Shown: positions 8,397-17,668 of the stretch, one piece after another
Layout of the letters: every line of letters starts with the position of its first letter
Numbering within the stretch: position 1 is the first letter of the stretch
Assembly (NCBI GenBank): GCA_026984915.1
Contig: JALSRG010000118.1
Coordinates: 29,034 to 93,033, forward strand
Direction: 5' to 3'
Source of the DNA: Marinosulfonomonas sp.
GTDB lineage: Bacteria; Pseudomonadota; Alphaproteobacteria; Rhodobacterales; Rhodobacteraceae
Length of the DNA stretch: 64,000 nucleotides
The notes under the pieces: model-generated
What the model was told of the DNA's origin: nothing
Seen by the model: only the letters and a program-made list of their open reading frames with translations
The model's database searches: none
Translations under genes and position numbers: made by a program

Positions 8397-8738
8397 TTAC
8401 TTGTAGACGGATTCTTTTCCGAAATGCTTTGTCAGCATATAGTAAATCACCGCGCGATACTTGTTGCGCTCCGAGCGGCCATAGGTTTCGATAACTGAAT
8501 TGATCGCATCCATCAGTTCCGGGCCATCAGGCAGGCCAAGTTTTTTGATGAGGAAATTATTTTTGACCGTTTCAAGCTCTTCTGGCTGACCAGCCGCAAC
8601 GGTCGAGGCATCCCGGTTATAAATTGCGGGACCGCAGCCAATTGTAACTTTGGTCAACAGGTCCATATCCGGGGTCATGCCGCATTTGTTTTTCAGATCG
8701 TCTGCATACTGTGCGATCAAATCGTCTCTTTTACCCAT
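8397..8738 (-). CDS. DUF2853 family protein
   Basis: A 113-residue cytoplasmic protein matching the DUF2853 family common in Rhodobacterales, of unknown function. Recognisable segments are KRDDLIAQYADDLKNKCGM, LLTKVTIGCGPAIYN, ETVKNNFLIKKLGL and SERNKYRAVIYYML, ending GKESVYK. The ATG at 8738 is preferred over an in-frame GTG at 8753 because AGGTGGGAG sits 7-8 bases before the ATG. It stands alone, with its own terminator downstream. Confidence 0.85.
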   Translation of the reverse strand: MGKRDDLIAQYADDLKNKCGMTPDMDLLTKVTIGCGPAIYNRDASTVAAGQPEELETVKNNFLIKKLGLPDGPELMDAINSVIETYGRSERNKYRAVIYYMLTKHFGKESVYK

Positions 8739-9131
8739 GAGTTTTACTCCCACCTAAATTTTCGGAGATATTCTCCGCTTAACTGGGCCCGGATTGGGCC
8801 TCGCAGGTAACCTAAAGCCAAAAGCTCCAAGAAAAAAGGGATTTTCCTGTCCGGTTCGTCGCAGGCGGGAAGGTGTCGGAATTTCCCGCCTCTTGCCAGC
8901 CCCGATGCCAGGGGGGTCTGCCCGGCGCACCCGTTGTTGCACAGCACGACAGATCCCGCCCACAGAGTCGCCGGAAACCGCGCATCTGCATTTGCAACAG
9001 AAGCGGATTTTAGCCGAACTCTCCTATTGCGAGAGTATTCATTTCCATTTTTGTGCGAATTCCGCCAAACAAATGCCAGAATCTATCGCCAAAAGACCAT
9101 CTTGGGGGGCGTAAGCCTGAGGTCTGCAATA
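8739..9131. other. Divergent intergenic region, 393 bp
   Basis: The region lies between the DUF2853 gene (minus) and the CAP-domain gene (plus) and should hold both promoters. It contains a perfect 9-bp inverted repeat AGGCGGGAA (8863-8871) / TTCCCGCCT (8883-8891) and a GC-rich block at about 8900-8960. A minus-strand open frame 8744-8947 touches the DUF2853 start, but has no recognisable similarity and I do not call it. Confidence 0.4.
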
Positions 9132-9764
9132 ATGAAGAAATATCTGGTTCGTAGCCTGGTCGTCTCACTCACGATCGTGCTGACGGTAGGAGCCGCACAG
9201 GCCTGCTCACGCAAGCCTGTTTCCGGAGGAGCGCAGTTGATCGATGCATCCCGGAAAATCAATCAGAGGTTGTTGGACCGCGCCATATTGAGCGAGGTCA
9301 ATTATGAACGCTGCCGCGCTGGTCTGAGCCCCGTGCGTTCCGAGCCGCGGCTGATCAAAGCCGCAGCCGGCCATAGTGCCTGGATGGCAAAGGCCCGCCG
9401 CGTCAGCCATAAATCAACGGTTTCGGGCCGGCAAACAGTCCGGGCCCGTATTAAACGCACCGGCATCAAGATCCGGACCGGGGCGGAAAATATTGGGATG
9501 GTGCATCGTTTCAAGGTGGACAATGTCAATTTCCTGATCCGCAACGCATCCAGTTGCCAGTTCGCCACTCATGGGGGGCAACCCATTCCCCAGCACAGTT
9601 ATGCAAGCCTTGCGCGCACAATCGTAAAGTTCTGGATGAATTCGCACGGACACCGCGCCAACATTCTGAACCGCCAGGTCAGGATGATGGGAACCGCAGC
9701 AGCGCTTGACAAGAGCGCCGAGTATTGCGGGACCTACTATATCACGCAGGATTTCGCCGGCTGA
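9132..9764 (+). CDS. CAP-domain (SCP/PR-1-like) exported protein
   Basis: A 210-residue protein with a Sec signal peptide (residues 1-24, ending AQA before Cys25; the sequence before Cys25 is not a good lipobox). The CAP domain follows: ILSEVNYERCRAGLSPV, the helix with LIKAAAGHSAWMAKARRVSH, GAENIG, and the signature FWMNSHGHRANIL. Prokaryotic CAP proteins are secreted and mostly uncharacterised. An upstream in-frame extension to 8934 would bury the signal peptide, so the ATG at 9132 is used. It is probably transcribed alone. Confidence 0.88.
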   Translation: MKKYLVRSLVVSLTIVLTVGAAQACSRKPVSGGAQLIDASRKINQRLLDRAILSEVNYERCRAGLSPVRSEPRLIKAAAGHSAWMAKARRVSHKSTVSGRQTVRARIKRTGIKIRTGAENIGMVHRFKVDNVNFLIRNASSCQFATHGGQPIPQHSYASLARTIVKFWMNSHGHRANILNRQVRMMGTAAALDKSAEYCGTYYITQDFAG

Positions 9765-9897
9765 CCACTGGCGCCATTTCGCCACAGTTCGCCTCTAAAT
9801 ATAACTGGTCTATGCAAAATATGATTTTTGTGTCATCACTACAGCGAAGGTTCGCAAGTGCGATTCATCATCTGTTTTTGATCTGGAGTAGCGTCAA

Positions 9898-10116
9898 ATG
9901 AAAAAAGTAACTCTTCTCTGCGCAGCAGCAGCCGTCGCAGTTTCAGCCATGTCCCCTGCCTATGCAGGTGGTGCAGGTGCCCCTGTTATCGAAGACGAAG
10001 TGTTCGTAGACGAAGCCGCCGCACCTGCCAGTTCCCTTGGTGGTGCCGGTGTTGCCGCAGCCATTCTGGGCCTCGTTCTGGTCGGTGCCGCGATTTCTTC
10101 GTCCAACGGGACCTGA
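9898..10116 (+). CDS. Small exported Ala/Gly-rich protein
   Basis: A 72-residue protein preceded by GGAG nine bases before its ATG. It has a clear signal peptide (KKVTLLCAAAAVAVSAMSP..AYA, cleavage near 23), a short acidic segment with VIEDEVFVDEAAAP, and a C-terminal hydrophobic stretch (about 48-68, GGAGVAAAILGLVLVGAA) that may re-anchor it. A strong terminator follows. Similar tiny proteins occur in Rhodobacterales, but I know of no assigned function. Confidence 0.75.
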   Translation: MKKVTLLCAAAAVAVSAMSPAYAGGAGAPVIEDEVFVDEAAAPASSLGGAGVAAAILGLVLVGAAISSSNGT

Positions 10117-10154
10117 TATTTCAGAGCTGTTCAAGCACGCCAAGGCGGGTTTGG

Positions 10155-10190
10155 AAAAAACGGCGGGTGCTGCATCCGCCGTTTTTGTTT
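10155..10190 (+). terminator. Bidirectional intrinsic terminator
   Basis: A 10-bp perfect stem AAAACGGCGG (10157-10166) / CCGCCGTTTT (10176-10185) with a 9-nt loop is flanked by an A-run on the left and TTTTTGTTTTATTTT on the right. It can end both the small exported protein mRNA (plus) and the yjbHF operon (minus), which converge here. Confidence 0.9.
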
Positions 10191-10211
10191 TATTTTCAAA
10201 GGGTTATAATC

Positions 10212-10889
10212 CTATCGGCGTAGCTGTTGGGCAACGAGATACCCGACGCCCGGGCTAACCCATTGGCGTGACTGCCAAATCCATCCATCTGAGCCGATCC
10301 AATAGGTATTCTGAAAGGAAAGATCATCGGCGGCACAGGCCTCGCTGACCCGCCGCGCCGTTATCCGGTTCTTGCCAAGCGCCAGCTTGTCAAGCTGGCC
10401 CGGGGAAACCGTACACCTGAAAACCAGACGGTAGGTCTTGCTTTCGCCATCCAGAAAATACATCACCCTGTTTGCCTCACCTGCACGGCGGGTACGAATC
10501 AAGGCGGAAACCGAATCAACCTCTGCGTTCATCAGATCATCGCCCAGCCCGCGGGTTGCGGTCAGAATTCCATGTTTCAGGGTTACAGTCTGCCTGGATA
10601 GCGACGTCCATGTCACATAGGGGCCGTTTCGCCCCTTCTGGCCCAGAATGGCCACGGCATTCCGCTTTTCGACAACCCCCAGCATTACCGGGCCCTTGAC
10701 CGCCTTCAGGGCCAATGGCCCATAAGCCGCCGGATCTGTCACTGCTGGCTGGGGCTTGGCCTTCTTTCCGGTAAGGCCCTTCAGATAGCCACCGGCAATT
10801 TTTGCCCCAACGCCCGCATTCGGGTCATTGCCACATCCTGCCAGAATTGCCAGCGCCGCCATGGCGGCAAAGATGCCCTTGAAATTCAT
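10212..10889 (-). CDS. yjbF: YjbF/GfcB-family outer-membrane lipoprotein
   Basis: A 225-residue lipoprotein: LAILAGC lipobox with Cys19, then a beta-rich domain of the YjbF/GfcB type (LGVVEKRNAVAILGQKGRNG, TWTSLSRQTVTLKHGILTATRGLGDDLM). YjbF and YjbH are co-encoded exopolysaccharide-export proteins of the yjbEFGH/gfc systems. Its start overlaps the yjbH stop by ATGA, so it is second in a two-gene operon. yjbE and yjbG equivalents are not adjacent. Confidence 0.85.
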   Translation of the reverse strand: MNFKGIFAAMAALAILAGCGNDPNAGVGAKIAGGYLKGLTGKKAKPQPAVTDPAAYGPLALKAVKGPVMLGVVEKRNAVAILGQKGRNGPYVTWTSLSRQTVTLKHGILTATRGLGDDLMNAEVDSVSALIRTRRAGEANRVMYFLDGESKTYRLVFRCTVSPGQLDKLALGKNRITARRVSEACAADDLSFQNTYWIGSDGWIWQSRQWVSPGVGYLVAQQLRR

Positions 10890-13000
10890 CTCCAGAACCT
10901 TCCCCAGCGCTGTTCCAGATCGGGACGATGGCTGTCGCGCACACGGTCATACAACCGGCCCTCGACATTCAGTTGCGCACCACCATCGCGTGACAGCGAC
11001 CGTAAAACCGTTTGGCTGGTTGTACGCGAAGGCGTTCCGGTCAACGCGCTGATCGGAATACTCAGACGAATGCCTTTGTCAAAGGATCCCTCGCCAAAAT
11101 CCGTGGCCGAGGCTGTTGTAAACGTCGCGTAGGCGCCGATCTTCCACCCGTTTGCAAACTCGCGGTTCAGTGAAACCGTAGTGCCCCAGTCCCCCGCCAG
11201 ATACCGGCCGACATCCAGCTGCCCGCTGAACCCATTGTTGAAAGTATAGTAAGCCGAAGCCTGGCCCATAACCACATCATAGTCCCGAAACCCGAGCAAC
11301 TGATCAAAGTCACGTTGCCTGACAATGTTTACCTCGGCGCCCAGCGCAAGACGGCTGTCAACCGGTTTCCACAACACCTCTCCGGAAATACCGCCGTACA
11401 TCTGCTCAAGATAACCGACCGTGATCCGACTATAGAGGTTTTTGCCGGGGCGGGCGTACCAAGCTAGGGTCAGGTGCTCCAGCGCAGGATCACCCTGCTG
11501 GTCATACAGGCCGAAATCCGAACGCACATGCGGCAGGGTCGAATCCGACAGTCGTTTGGCGCTGTCCAGATTGCCGACCAGTTTCTTGTGTATCCCGCCA
11601 GACAGTTCAAAGCCCGGCGCAATCCGGTATTTCGCCCGGGCGCGCAGGCCGAAATCGCCGCGTAACGGGCTGTCCGGATCAAACAGGCTCACGGTCACAT
11701 AGGGTGCGAGCGACCAGGTCAGTCTTGGCTCCAGGCCTTCCGTCGGGGTCAGGGCGTAGGCCGGGCGCCCGGCAGCGTCACTGATCTGGGCACGCGCCAG
11801 CATGGCTGTTGCCGGCGCATTCTCCAGCGCCTCGATATCACTGCGGCGCAATGTGACAGAACTGGTCGGAAGGTCGCCAACAGTGCTGGTGATGACAAAA
11901 GTTTCCACCGAGGCCGGCAGGGCGCGGGTCAATACACGCGCGGTTCGCCCGATGGCCTGGGGTTGGGACATATAGCGCCTGTTTTCGATCCGCACCTCGG
12001 CCCGGGCAGGTTGCAAAGACATCGACTTCAAAAGAATGCCGTCTTTGGCCAGGGCTTTGGCCGTCGCTGTCTGAATGCCGGGCTGCACGGTCGGGTCGCC
12101 AGTCCAATCGGTGCTCCAGGCTGCCGAATTGCTGCTGCGCGACGGGCGGGGGGCAACCGGCAGCGGCGCCGTTTCATTCCCGCTTGGCACGGTTGAAACA
12201 CGCGGGTTCAAGGCAAAGCTGAGCTGAATACCAGCCTCTTTGCCATACAGATAGTACCCGGCCAGCTTGACGCCCTTGCGCAACTGATACTCGGCCCCAA
12301 AATTCCAGGATGACTTGCGTTCAATCAATCCGCGCGTTGTTTCGGCCGCATAGGCATCCGACGAATATTCCGCCTTCAGCAACAGTTTTTCGGTTGCCTG
12401 CCAGCTAATGCCGCCAAAGGCCGACATCGGGCCGCGGAACCATTGATCATAATTCGGTTTGCCACCCTCACCAAAATTCAGCGGTGGCCGCGTGCCAAAC
12501 GGGCTGCCAATGCTGTTGGCGCTTCCCAGACGGCCCCAGCCAACACCGGCCGTGACCCGCAGACGCGGGGTTATGGTTTTTGTGGCAACGAAATATTCTG
12601 CGGCATAGATCCCCGTCCCCATGAAATCCTGCAACCCGAAAGACAGGGCAGGTCTCAGGCCTTTTTCGTCCCAGATACGATAGCGCAGATCAAAGCTCCG
12701 GTCATACAGCGTGGCGTTACCCGGCTGATAGCCAAGGATCGCCGAGTAGCGGAAACTACCGGTCAGACGCGGGGTGATCTGAAATGTCAGCGTGTTGCGT
12801 GTAGTGTTTTTGAAATGGCTGACGGTAAATGAAAGGTTCGCGTCAGGCGCAACTTCCGCTGTTGGCAAATCAATAAGCCCCGGCGCACCATACAGGTTTG
12901 TGCTGTCCGTTATTAATGAATCCGCTTGCGGAGTAGCCGGCCCGGCCAGCAAAAAGGTTGCGCCGACGGTTGCGCCAATCCTTGTGACAAAAAGCTTCAA
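10886..13000 (-). CDS. yjbH: YjbH/GfcD-family outer-membrane protein
   Basis: A 704-residue exported protein with an N-terminal signal peptide (about 1-25, ending near PATPQA) followed by the YjbH beta-barrel-like region. It has many alternating-hydrophobicity strands, NLYGAPGLIDLPTAEVAPDA near the start, RYRIWDEKG, and two repeats of barrel-like strands. The family is linked to exopolysaccharide secretion with YjbF. It forms an operon with yjbF. The sequence around 13001-13144 upstream is promoter space with no other gene. Confidence 0.87.
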   Translation of the reverse strand: MKLFVTRIGATVGATFLLAGPATPQADSLITDSTNLYGAPGLIDLPTAEVAPDANLSFTVSHFKNTTRNTLTFQITPRLTGSFRYSAILGYQPGNATLYDRSFDLRYRIWDEKGLRPALSFGLQDFMGTGIYAAEYFVATKTITPRLRVTAGVGWGRLGSANSIGSPFGTRPPLNFGEGGKPNYDQWFRGPMSAFGGISWQATEKLLLKAEYSSDAYAAETTRGLIERKSSWNFGAEYQLRKGVKLAGYYLYGKEAGIQLSFALNPRVSTVPSGNETAPLPVAPRPSRSSNSAAWSTDWTGDPTVQPGIQTATAKALAKDGILLKSMSLQPARAEVRIENRRYMSQPQAIGRTARVLTRALPASVETFVITSTVGDLPTSSVTLRRSDIEALENAPATAMLARAQISDAAGRPAYALTPTEGLEPRLTWSLAPYVTVSLFDPDSPLRGDFGLRARAKYRIAPGFELSGGIHKKLVGNLDSAKRLSDSTLPHVRSDFGLYDQQGDPALEHLTLAWYARPGKNLYSRITVGYLEQMYGGISGEVLWKPVDSRLALGAEVNIVRQRDFDQLLGFRDYDVVMGQASAYYTFNNGFSGQLDVGRYLAGDWGTTVSLNREFANGWKIGAYATFTTASATDFGEGSFDKGIRLSIPISALTGTPSRTTSQTVLRSLSRDGGAQLNVEGRLYDRVRDSHRPDLEQRWGRFWR

Positions 13001-13144
13001 CTTCTGCCCCTGCTCTTATTGTTTTGTGTCTTTTAGCACGTTGTCAGCAGTCTGGGCAGAGGAAAAAGACCGGGACACCACATGGCATCGGCAAACTGTC
13101 GCGCAAATGCACACCTGTTGGGCAAAAATACGGTTTTGGCGCTG

Positions 13145-14227
13145 TTATTTCCCCAACGGTTCATCCGCAACCAGCATGGCTTTGTCCGGTTCAATGTGAA
13201 TCTGCACATTGTCGCCAACAGCAAAGGGTTGCGCAATGGTTTCACCGATCACGAAAATATCGCCGAGTTCACCCGTCAGCGAATATTGAATCTGGTTTCC
13301 CAGATAGGCCGCATAGGTCACGCTTCCTTCAAAGCTTTCGGCGGTGGTCTCTTTTGATAGTGAAACATGATGCGGGCGCAGCACCAGTTTTGCGGCACCG
13401 GGCCGGGGGAAATCAACCGGCAAGGTAATGGTTTTGCCTTCCACCTGTACGGTGCTGTGGCCGTTTTCCGTGGCGGTTACCTCGCAGGTAACAAGGTTGG
13501 CGTCTCCGATGAAATCGGCGATAAAGGATGAATTCGGGCGCTCATACAGATCATGCGGGCTGCCTTCCTGCGCGATCTCGGCGTTGCGCATCACGATAAT
13601 CCTGTCGGACACGGCCATGGCCTCTTCCTGATCGTGGGTCACATAAACCGCTGTCAGGCCCAAATCCTGCTGAATCTGGCGAATTTCCTCGCGCACGTGG
13701 CGGCGCAGTTTTGCATCCAGATTGGACAGGGGTTCATCGAGCAGCAGCACTTCGGGCTCCAGCACAATGGCACGCGCCACGGCAACGCGCTGTTGCTGGC
13801 CACCTGAAAGCTCACTCGGCAGGCGGTCGCCATAGCCTTTCAGCCCGACCAGCTCCAGCCCTTCTTCGGCCTTGGCGTGGGCTTCGGCCTTTGGCATCGA
13901 CTTCACCGTCAGGCCATAGGCCACATTCTGAAGCACGCTCATGTGCGGAAACAGCGCATAAGACTGAAACACCATCGAAACCTTGCGATAGGTGGCGGAA
14001 AGGTGGGTCACATCTTCGCCGCCAATGAAGATTGATCCCTCGGTTGCGGCTTCCAGACCGGCAATCAGTCGCAGGGTCGTTGTCTTGCCGCAGCCCGACG
14101 GGCCCAGCAGTGTTACCAGTTGTCCCGGCTCAATCGACAACGAGAGCTTTTTCAAGGCCGTTACCGAGCCATATTTTTTTACCACACCGTCAAAGACAAC
14201 AGACCCTCTGGCGCTATTTTCCATCAT
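13145..14227 (-). CDS. afuC: ABC transporter ATP-binding protein, AfuC/FbpC type
   Basis: A 360-residue ABC ATPase with Walker A GPSGCGKTT (42-50), Q-loop MVFQSYALFPHMSVL, signature LSGGQQQR, Walker B VLLLDEPLSNLD, switch THDQEEAMA and a C-terminal TOBE-like regulatory domain. It is the third gene of a substrate-binding protein / fused permease / ATPase operon. Such ATPases are usually annotated Fe3+ transporter subunits; the binding protein here argues for an organophosphate substrate instead, so the afu naming is by similarity. Confidence 0.85.
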   Translation of the reverse strand: MMENSARGSVVFDGVVKKYGSVTALKKLSLSIEPGQLVTLLGPSGCGKTTTLRLIAGLEAATEGSIFIGGEDVTHLSATYRKVSMVFQSYALFPHMSVLQNVAYGLTVKSMPKAEAHAKAEEGLELVGLKGYGDRLPSELSGGQQQRVAVARAIVLEPEVLLLDEPLSNLDAKLRRHVREEIRQIQQDLGLTAVYVTHDQEEAMAVSDRIIVMRNAEIAQEGSPHDLYERPNSSFIADFIGDANLVTCEVTATENGHSTVQVEGKTITLPVDFPRPGAAKLVLRPHHVSLSKETTAESFEGSVTYAAYLGNQIQYSLTGELGDIFVIGETIAQPFAVGDNVQIHIEPDKAMLVADEPLGK

Positions 14228-14255
14228 TTCACTCTCCGAAAATTCAGCTGCCCGG

Positions 14256-16445
14256 TCATGTTTTCACCACAACGGTTTCAACCCGGTCAGAGCGCCGCAA
14301 ACGGCGTTTTCCAATAATCAGTTGCAGCAGGATGATCACGGTCAGCATGGTAACGATCAGCACGGCGGAATAGGCAATGGCCAATCCGAAATCGCCGTTT
14401 TCAACCCGTCCGACAATAAAGGCCGTTGCCATGTTGTATTTTGCGCTGACCAGGAAAATGACCGCCGAAACCGAGGTGATCGCCCGCACAAAACTATAGG
14501 TCAGGGCCGCCATCATGGCCGGGCCCAGCAGTGGGGCAATAACCCGCCGCGCCGTGGTAAAACTGTTTGCGCCCAGTGTGATCGAGGCTTCATCCAGGCT
14601 TTTGTCTAGCTGCGACATGGCAGCGATCCCGCCCCGCACGCCCACCGGCATGTTTCGGAATACAAAGACGATGATCAGAATGATACCCGTGCCGGTCAGC
14701 TCGATCGGCGGGAAATTGAATGCCAGAATATAACTGACACCAATCACCGTGCCCGGAATGGCAAAGCTGAGCATGGTTGAAAACTCGAATACGTTCTTGC
14801 CGCGAAAATTCTGCCGCACCAGAAGATAGGCTGTCGACAACCCGACAAACGCCGTCAGTGGCGCCGCGATAGAGGCGATTTCAAGCGTTGTGAAATAACT
14901 GTCCCAGGCAACGCCGGTCAGGTGAATGCCATTTTTGAATTTCACACCAAAGGCGCGAATATAATGATCCAGGGTAAAGCTGTTGTTGTAGCCCCACAGT
15001 TTTACGAAACTTCCGAAAATGATCATGCTGTAAACAATGGCGGTAAAGGCCGCCCAGGGCAGTGCCGTCATATAACAGGCTGCCTTCACGCCAGAACTCA
15101 GGGCGGCATGGCGGCCGGAATCCGCTTTGCCTGTCACTGTGGCATATGATTTGCTTCCGACCCATCTGCGCTGCAACAGGAATGCACCCAGCGTCAGTGT
15201 CAGCAAGACGATCGCCAAGGTTGCCGCGCGCGCCGGGTTGGCGACCGCCCCGACAATGGAAAAATAGATTTCGGTAGACAGCACATTGAAGTTGCCCCCC
15301 AGAACCAACGGGTTGCCGAAATCTGCCAGACTTTCGATGAACCCCAGCAGAAAGGCATTCGCCAACCCCGGCCGCATGAGAGGCAGGGACACATAGCGAA
15401 ACGTCTGCCAGCGGTTGGCATCCAGAGTCTGGCTGGCCTCTTCCATCGAGGGGCTGACGCCCTCGACCACACCGATCAGCACCAGAAAGGCAATCGGTGT
15501 AAAGGACAGAAGCTGCGCCAGATACACGCCTTTGAACCCGTACAGCCAGCGTGTCTTTTCAATGCCGAACACATCTGCAAACAGGGCTGTCGCAGCGCCC
15601 GTGCGCCCAAACAGCAGGATCAGGGCCAGGCCGATCACAAAGGGGGGTGTGATGATCGGGATAATTGTGAGAACCCGCAACAATGGTTTTGCCTTGAAAT
15701 CCGTACGGGTAAATATCAGCGCAAAAGCCAACCCCATAAGGGTAGAGCCGGCACCGGTCAGAATGGCAAGGACCACCGAGTTGATCGCCGGACCGCAGGA
15801 TCCTTTCAGGTCAAGGCAGCCAAGGCCCCATATGTCCGAGTTGAAGAACCGCGGAAAGAACAGGCCCGGGCTGAAGGTTCCGTCATTAGATTGAAACGCG
15901 CTGATCAGAATATGGGCGACCGGATAGAAAACGAAAATGCCAACCAGCGAAATGATCAAGCCGATCAACCCGGTGACAAAGGCATCACCGCGCCCCTTTC
16001 CCATTGCCGAAATCGCTGTCGTCAGAACAAACAACAGGCCCAGAAGGGTGATCATGGCACCCGCGCCAAACCCAAGCTGCCCCGCATCCGCTGCGGTACC
16101 GGCAAGCAGGCTCTCAAACAATCTCGGGCCACCACGTACGATGATCAGACCCTGAACAAACGTGTAAAGCAGGCCCAGCGCTGAAATCGCCGCGATCATT
16201 CTTGCTGCACGAACCGGCCTGTTCACCAGCCCGAGTACGGCCGCACAGGCCAGCAAGGCGATTAACGGGCCGGCAAGCCAGAATCGTCCATGCAGGAAAA
16301 CCTGCAACAGGCCCGAGGAATTCTCTTGCGCCGCAAAATGGAAGATCCAGGTAAACGTCCAGAAACCACTGTCGACCATATACCAGGGCAGCAGGCAGAA
16401 CCCGACAAGCCCAATTACAATCCATAAAGTGATTGTGCGTCTCAT
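14256..16445 (-). CDS. afuB: ABC transporter fused permease, AfuB/FbpB type
   Basis: A 729-residue inner-membrane protein with two tandem binding-protein-dependent permease domains. Each half has about six membrane segments and its own EAA loop: EEASQTLDANRWQTF in the first and DEASITLGANSFTTA in the second, which contact the ATPase. Extra N-terminal membrane segments (about 1-150) precede the first domain. The fused form is typical of the FbpB/AfuB group. It lies 28 bp upstream of the ATPase gene and downstream of a strong hairpin that separates it from the binding-protein gene. Confidence 0.88.
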   Translation of the reverse strand: MRRTITLWIVIGLVGFCLLPWYMVDSGFWTFTWIFHFAAQENSSGLLQVFLHGRFWLAGPLIALLACAAVLGLVNRPVRAARMIAAISALGLLYTFVQGLIIVRGGPRLFESLLAGTAADAGQLGFGAGAMITLLGLLFVLTTAISAMGKGRGDAFVTGLIGLIISLVGIFVFYPVAHILISAFQSNDGTFSPGLFFPRFFNSDIWGLGCLDLKGSCGPAINSVVLAILTGAGSTLMGLAFALIFTRTDFKAKPLLRVLTIIPIITPPFVIGLALILLFGRTGAATALFADVFGIEKTRWLYGFKGVYLAQLLSFTPIAFLVLIGVVEGVSPSMEEASQTLDANRWQTFRYVSLPLMRPGLANAFLLGFIESLADFGNPLVLGGNFNVLSTEIYFSIVGAVANPARAATLAIVLLTLTLGAFLLQRRWVGSKSYATVTGKADSGRHAALSSGVKAACYMTALPWAAFTAIVYSMIIFGSFVKLWGYNNSFTLDHYIRAFGVKFKNGIHLTGVAWDSYFTTLEIASIAAPLTAFVGLSTAYLLVRQNFRGKNVFEFSTMLSFAIPGTVIGVSYILAFNFPPIELTGTGIILIIVFVFRNMPVGVRGGIAAMSQLDKSLDEASITLGANSFTTARRVIAPLLGPAMMAALTYSFVRAITSVSAVIFLVSAKYNMATAFIVGRVENGDFGLAIAYSAVLIVTMLTVIILLQLIIGKRRLRRSDRVETVVVKT

Positions 16446-16487
16446 ACCATTTCCCCGATGGGCAAGAGATCAGTCAAAACGTCGGAA

Positions 16488-16523
16488 CCGGGGGCGCAGT
16501 CCAAACCCTGGCTGCGCCCCCGG
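16488..16523 (-). promoter_or_regulatory. Intercistronic hairpin between afuA and afuB
   Basis: A perfect 12-bp inverted repeat, CCGGGGGCGCAG (16488-16499) / CTGCGCCCCCGG (16512-16523), with a 12-nt loop lies in the 94-bp gap between the binding-protein and permease genes. No run of U follows on the minus strand, so full termination is unlikely. Such stems usually protect the upstream mRNA and let the binding protein be made in excess over the membrane components. Confidence 0.75.
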
Positions 16524-16539
16524 CCACAATAAAGTTGTA

Positions 16540-17559
16540 CTAGTTACCTGACCCTTTGACTTCTTCGTCCCAGCGTTTCAGCAAACGCTCGCGTGTTTCC
16601 GTGCTGCCGTAGGTCGCAAAATCGTAGTCGATCAGTTTGATCGTCGACGGATCGGGCGCCTCGGGCGGCAGCGTTGCATTTTTGTTTGACGGAACATTGT
16701 AAACGCCAACCTGCGGACCCAGCGATTGGGCTTCGGCACTCAGGGCAAACTCGGCAAACTTCTTGGCCGCATCAAAATTTTTCGCCCCCGTGATGATGCT
16801 CAGACCACCAACCTCGTAACCGGTCCCTTCGCAGGGCGATACGATTTTCAGCGGAAAGCCCGCCTTGGCCAGCTTCACCATGTCATGCTCAAAGCCGATT
16901 GAGATACCGGTTTCGCCGCGCGCGGCGGCCTTGCTGGGCGCAGAACCGGATTTTGTATACTGGTTCACGTTCTTGCCGATTTCAGTCAGAAGCTTGAACG
17001 CCTCATCCTCGCCAAACACCTGCACCAGCGTGGCAAGCTCTGTATAGGCTGTCCCGGAGCTGTTGGGGTTGGCCACCTGAATTTCACCCTTGTACATCGG
17101 GTCGGCCAGATCTCTCCAGCAGGACGGCGGGGTAATACCCTTTTCTTTCAGCACATCGTCATTATAGGCAATGCCCAGAACGCCCAGGTGAATACCGATC
17201 GTGCGGCCACCGGAAATATCGGCCATTTTCTGTGCCCAACCCAGCAGTTCCGACGTATCCACGCCGATTGGTTGCGTCAGCCCCTCGGACGCCGCGATCA
17301 GATGCGGATCACCTGTACCACCCCACCAAACATCTATTTTCGGATTGCCTGCCTCGGCACGCACCTGTGCCAAGGTTTCGCCGGTACTCTTGCGCACCAT
17401 CGAAACATCAATGCCGGTTTTGTCGGAAAAGGCGCCAACCATAAGATCGCACCAGTCCTGTTCATTGCTGCATACCATGCTCAACTCTTCAGCCGCAGCC
17501 TGTTGGACTGCGAAAACAGCGGCAAACACGGCCGCTCCGATTACATAGCGCTTAGTCAT
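16540..17559 (-). CDS. afuA: Periplasmic substrate-binding protein, AfuA-like
   Basis: A 339-residue periplasmic protein with signal peptide 1-23 (QQAAA before EELSM). It carries MVCSNEQDWC, STGETLAQVRAEAGNPKID and VWWGGTGDPHLIAASEGL, which match the AfuA subgroup. Ferric-binding FbpA proteins use a pair of adjacent tyrosines for iron. At the equivalent place here is GFEHDM (His225, Asp226; 202/203 after signal removal), resembling the His-Asp pair I recall for hexose-phosphate binding in AfuA of Actinobacillus. I therefore infer an organophosphate ligand. It is first in the minus-strand operon and divergent from a two-component system. Confidence 0.85.
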   Translation of the reverse strand: MTKRYVIGAAVFAAVFAVQQAAAEELSMVCSNEQDWCDLMVGAFSDKTGIDVSMVRKSTGETLAQVRAEAGNPKIDVWWGGTGDPHLIAASEGLTQPIGVDTSELLGWAQKMADISGGRTIGIHLGVLGIAYNDDVLKEKGITPPSCWRDLADPMYKGEIQVANPNSSGTAYTELATLVQVFGEDEAFKLLTEIGKNVNQYTKSGSAPSKAAARGETGISIGFEHDMVKLAKAGFPLKIVSPCEGTGYEVGGLSIITGAKNFDAAKKFAEFALSAEAQSLGPQVGVYNVPSNKNATLPPEAPDPSTIKLIDYDFATYGSTETRERLLKRWDEEVKGSGN

Positions 17560-17668
17560 TGTTTTCTCCCTTGAACATCGTGACGATCCTGGCCAGTCAT
17601 CTGAACTTCCGGTGGATGGTCATGGATCACGATAGGCCCAGCCAGCCACCATGCGCGACTCCGCTCAT

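Noticed and set aside
13145..17559. Ferric iron ABC transporter annotation
   Set aside because: The family resemblance is real, but the iron-binding tyrosine pair is absent from the binding protein and the neighbours fit phosphate-ester uptake better. Kept as the alternative.
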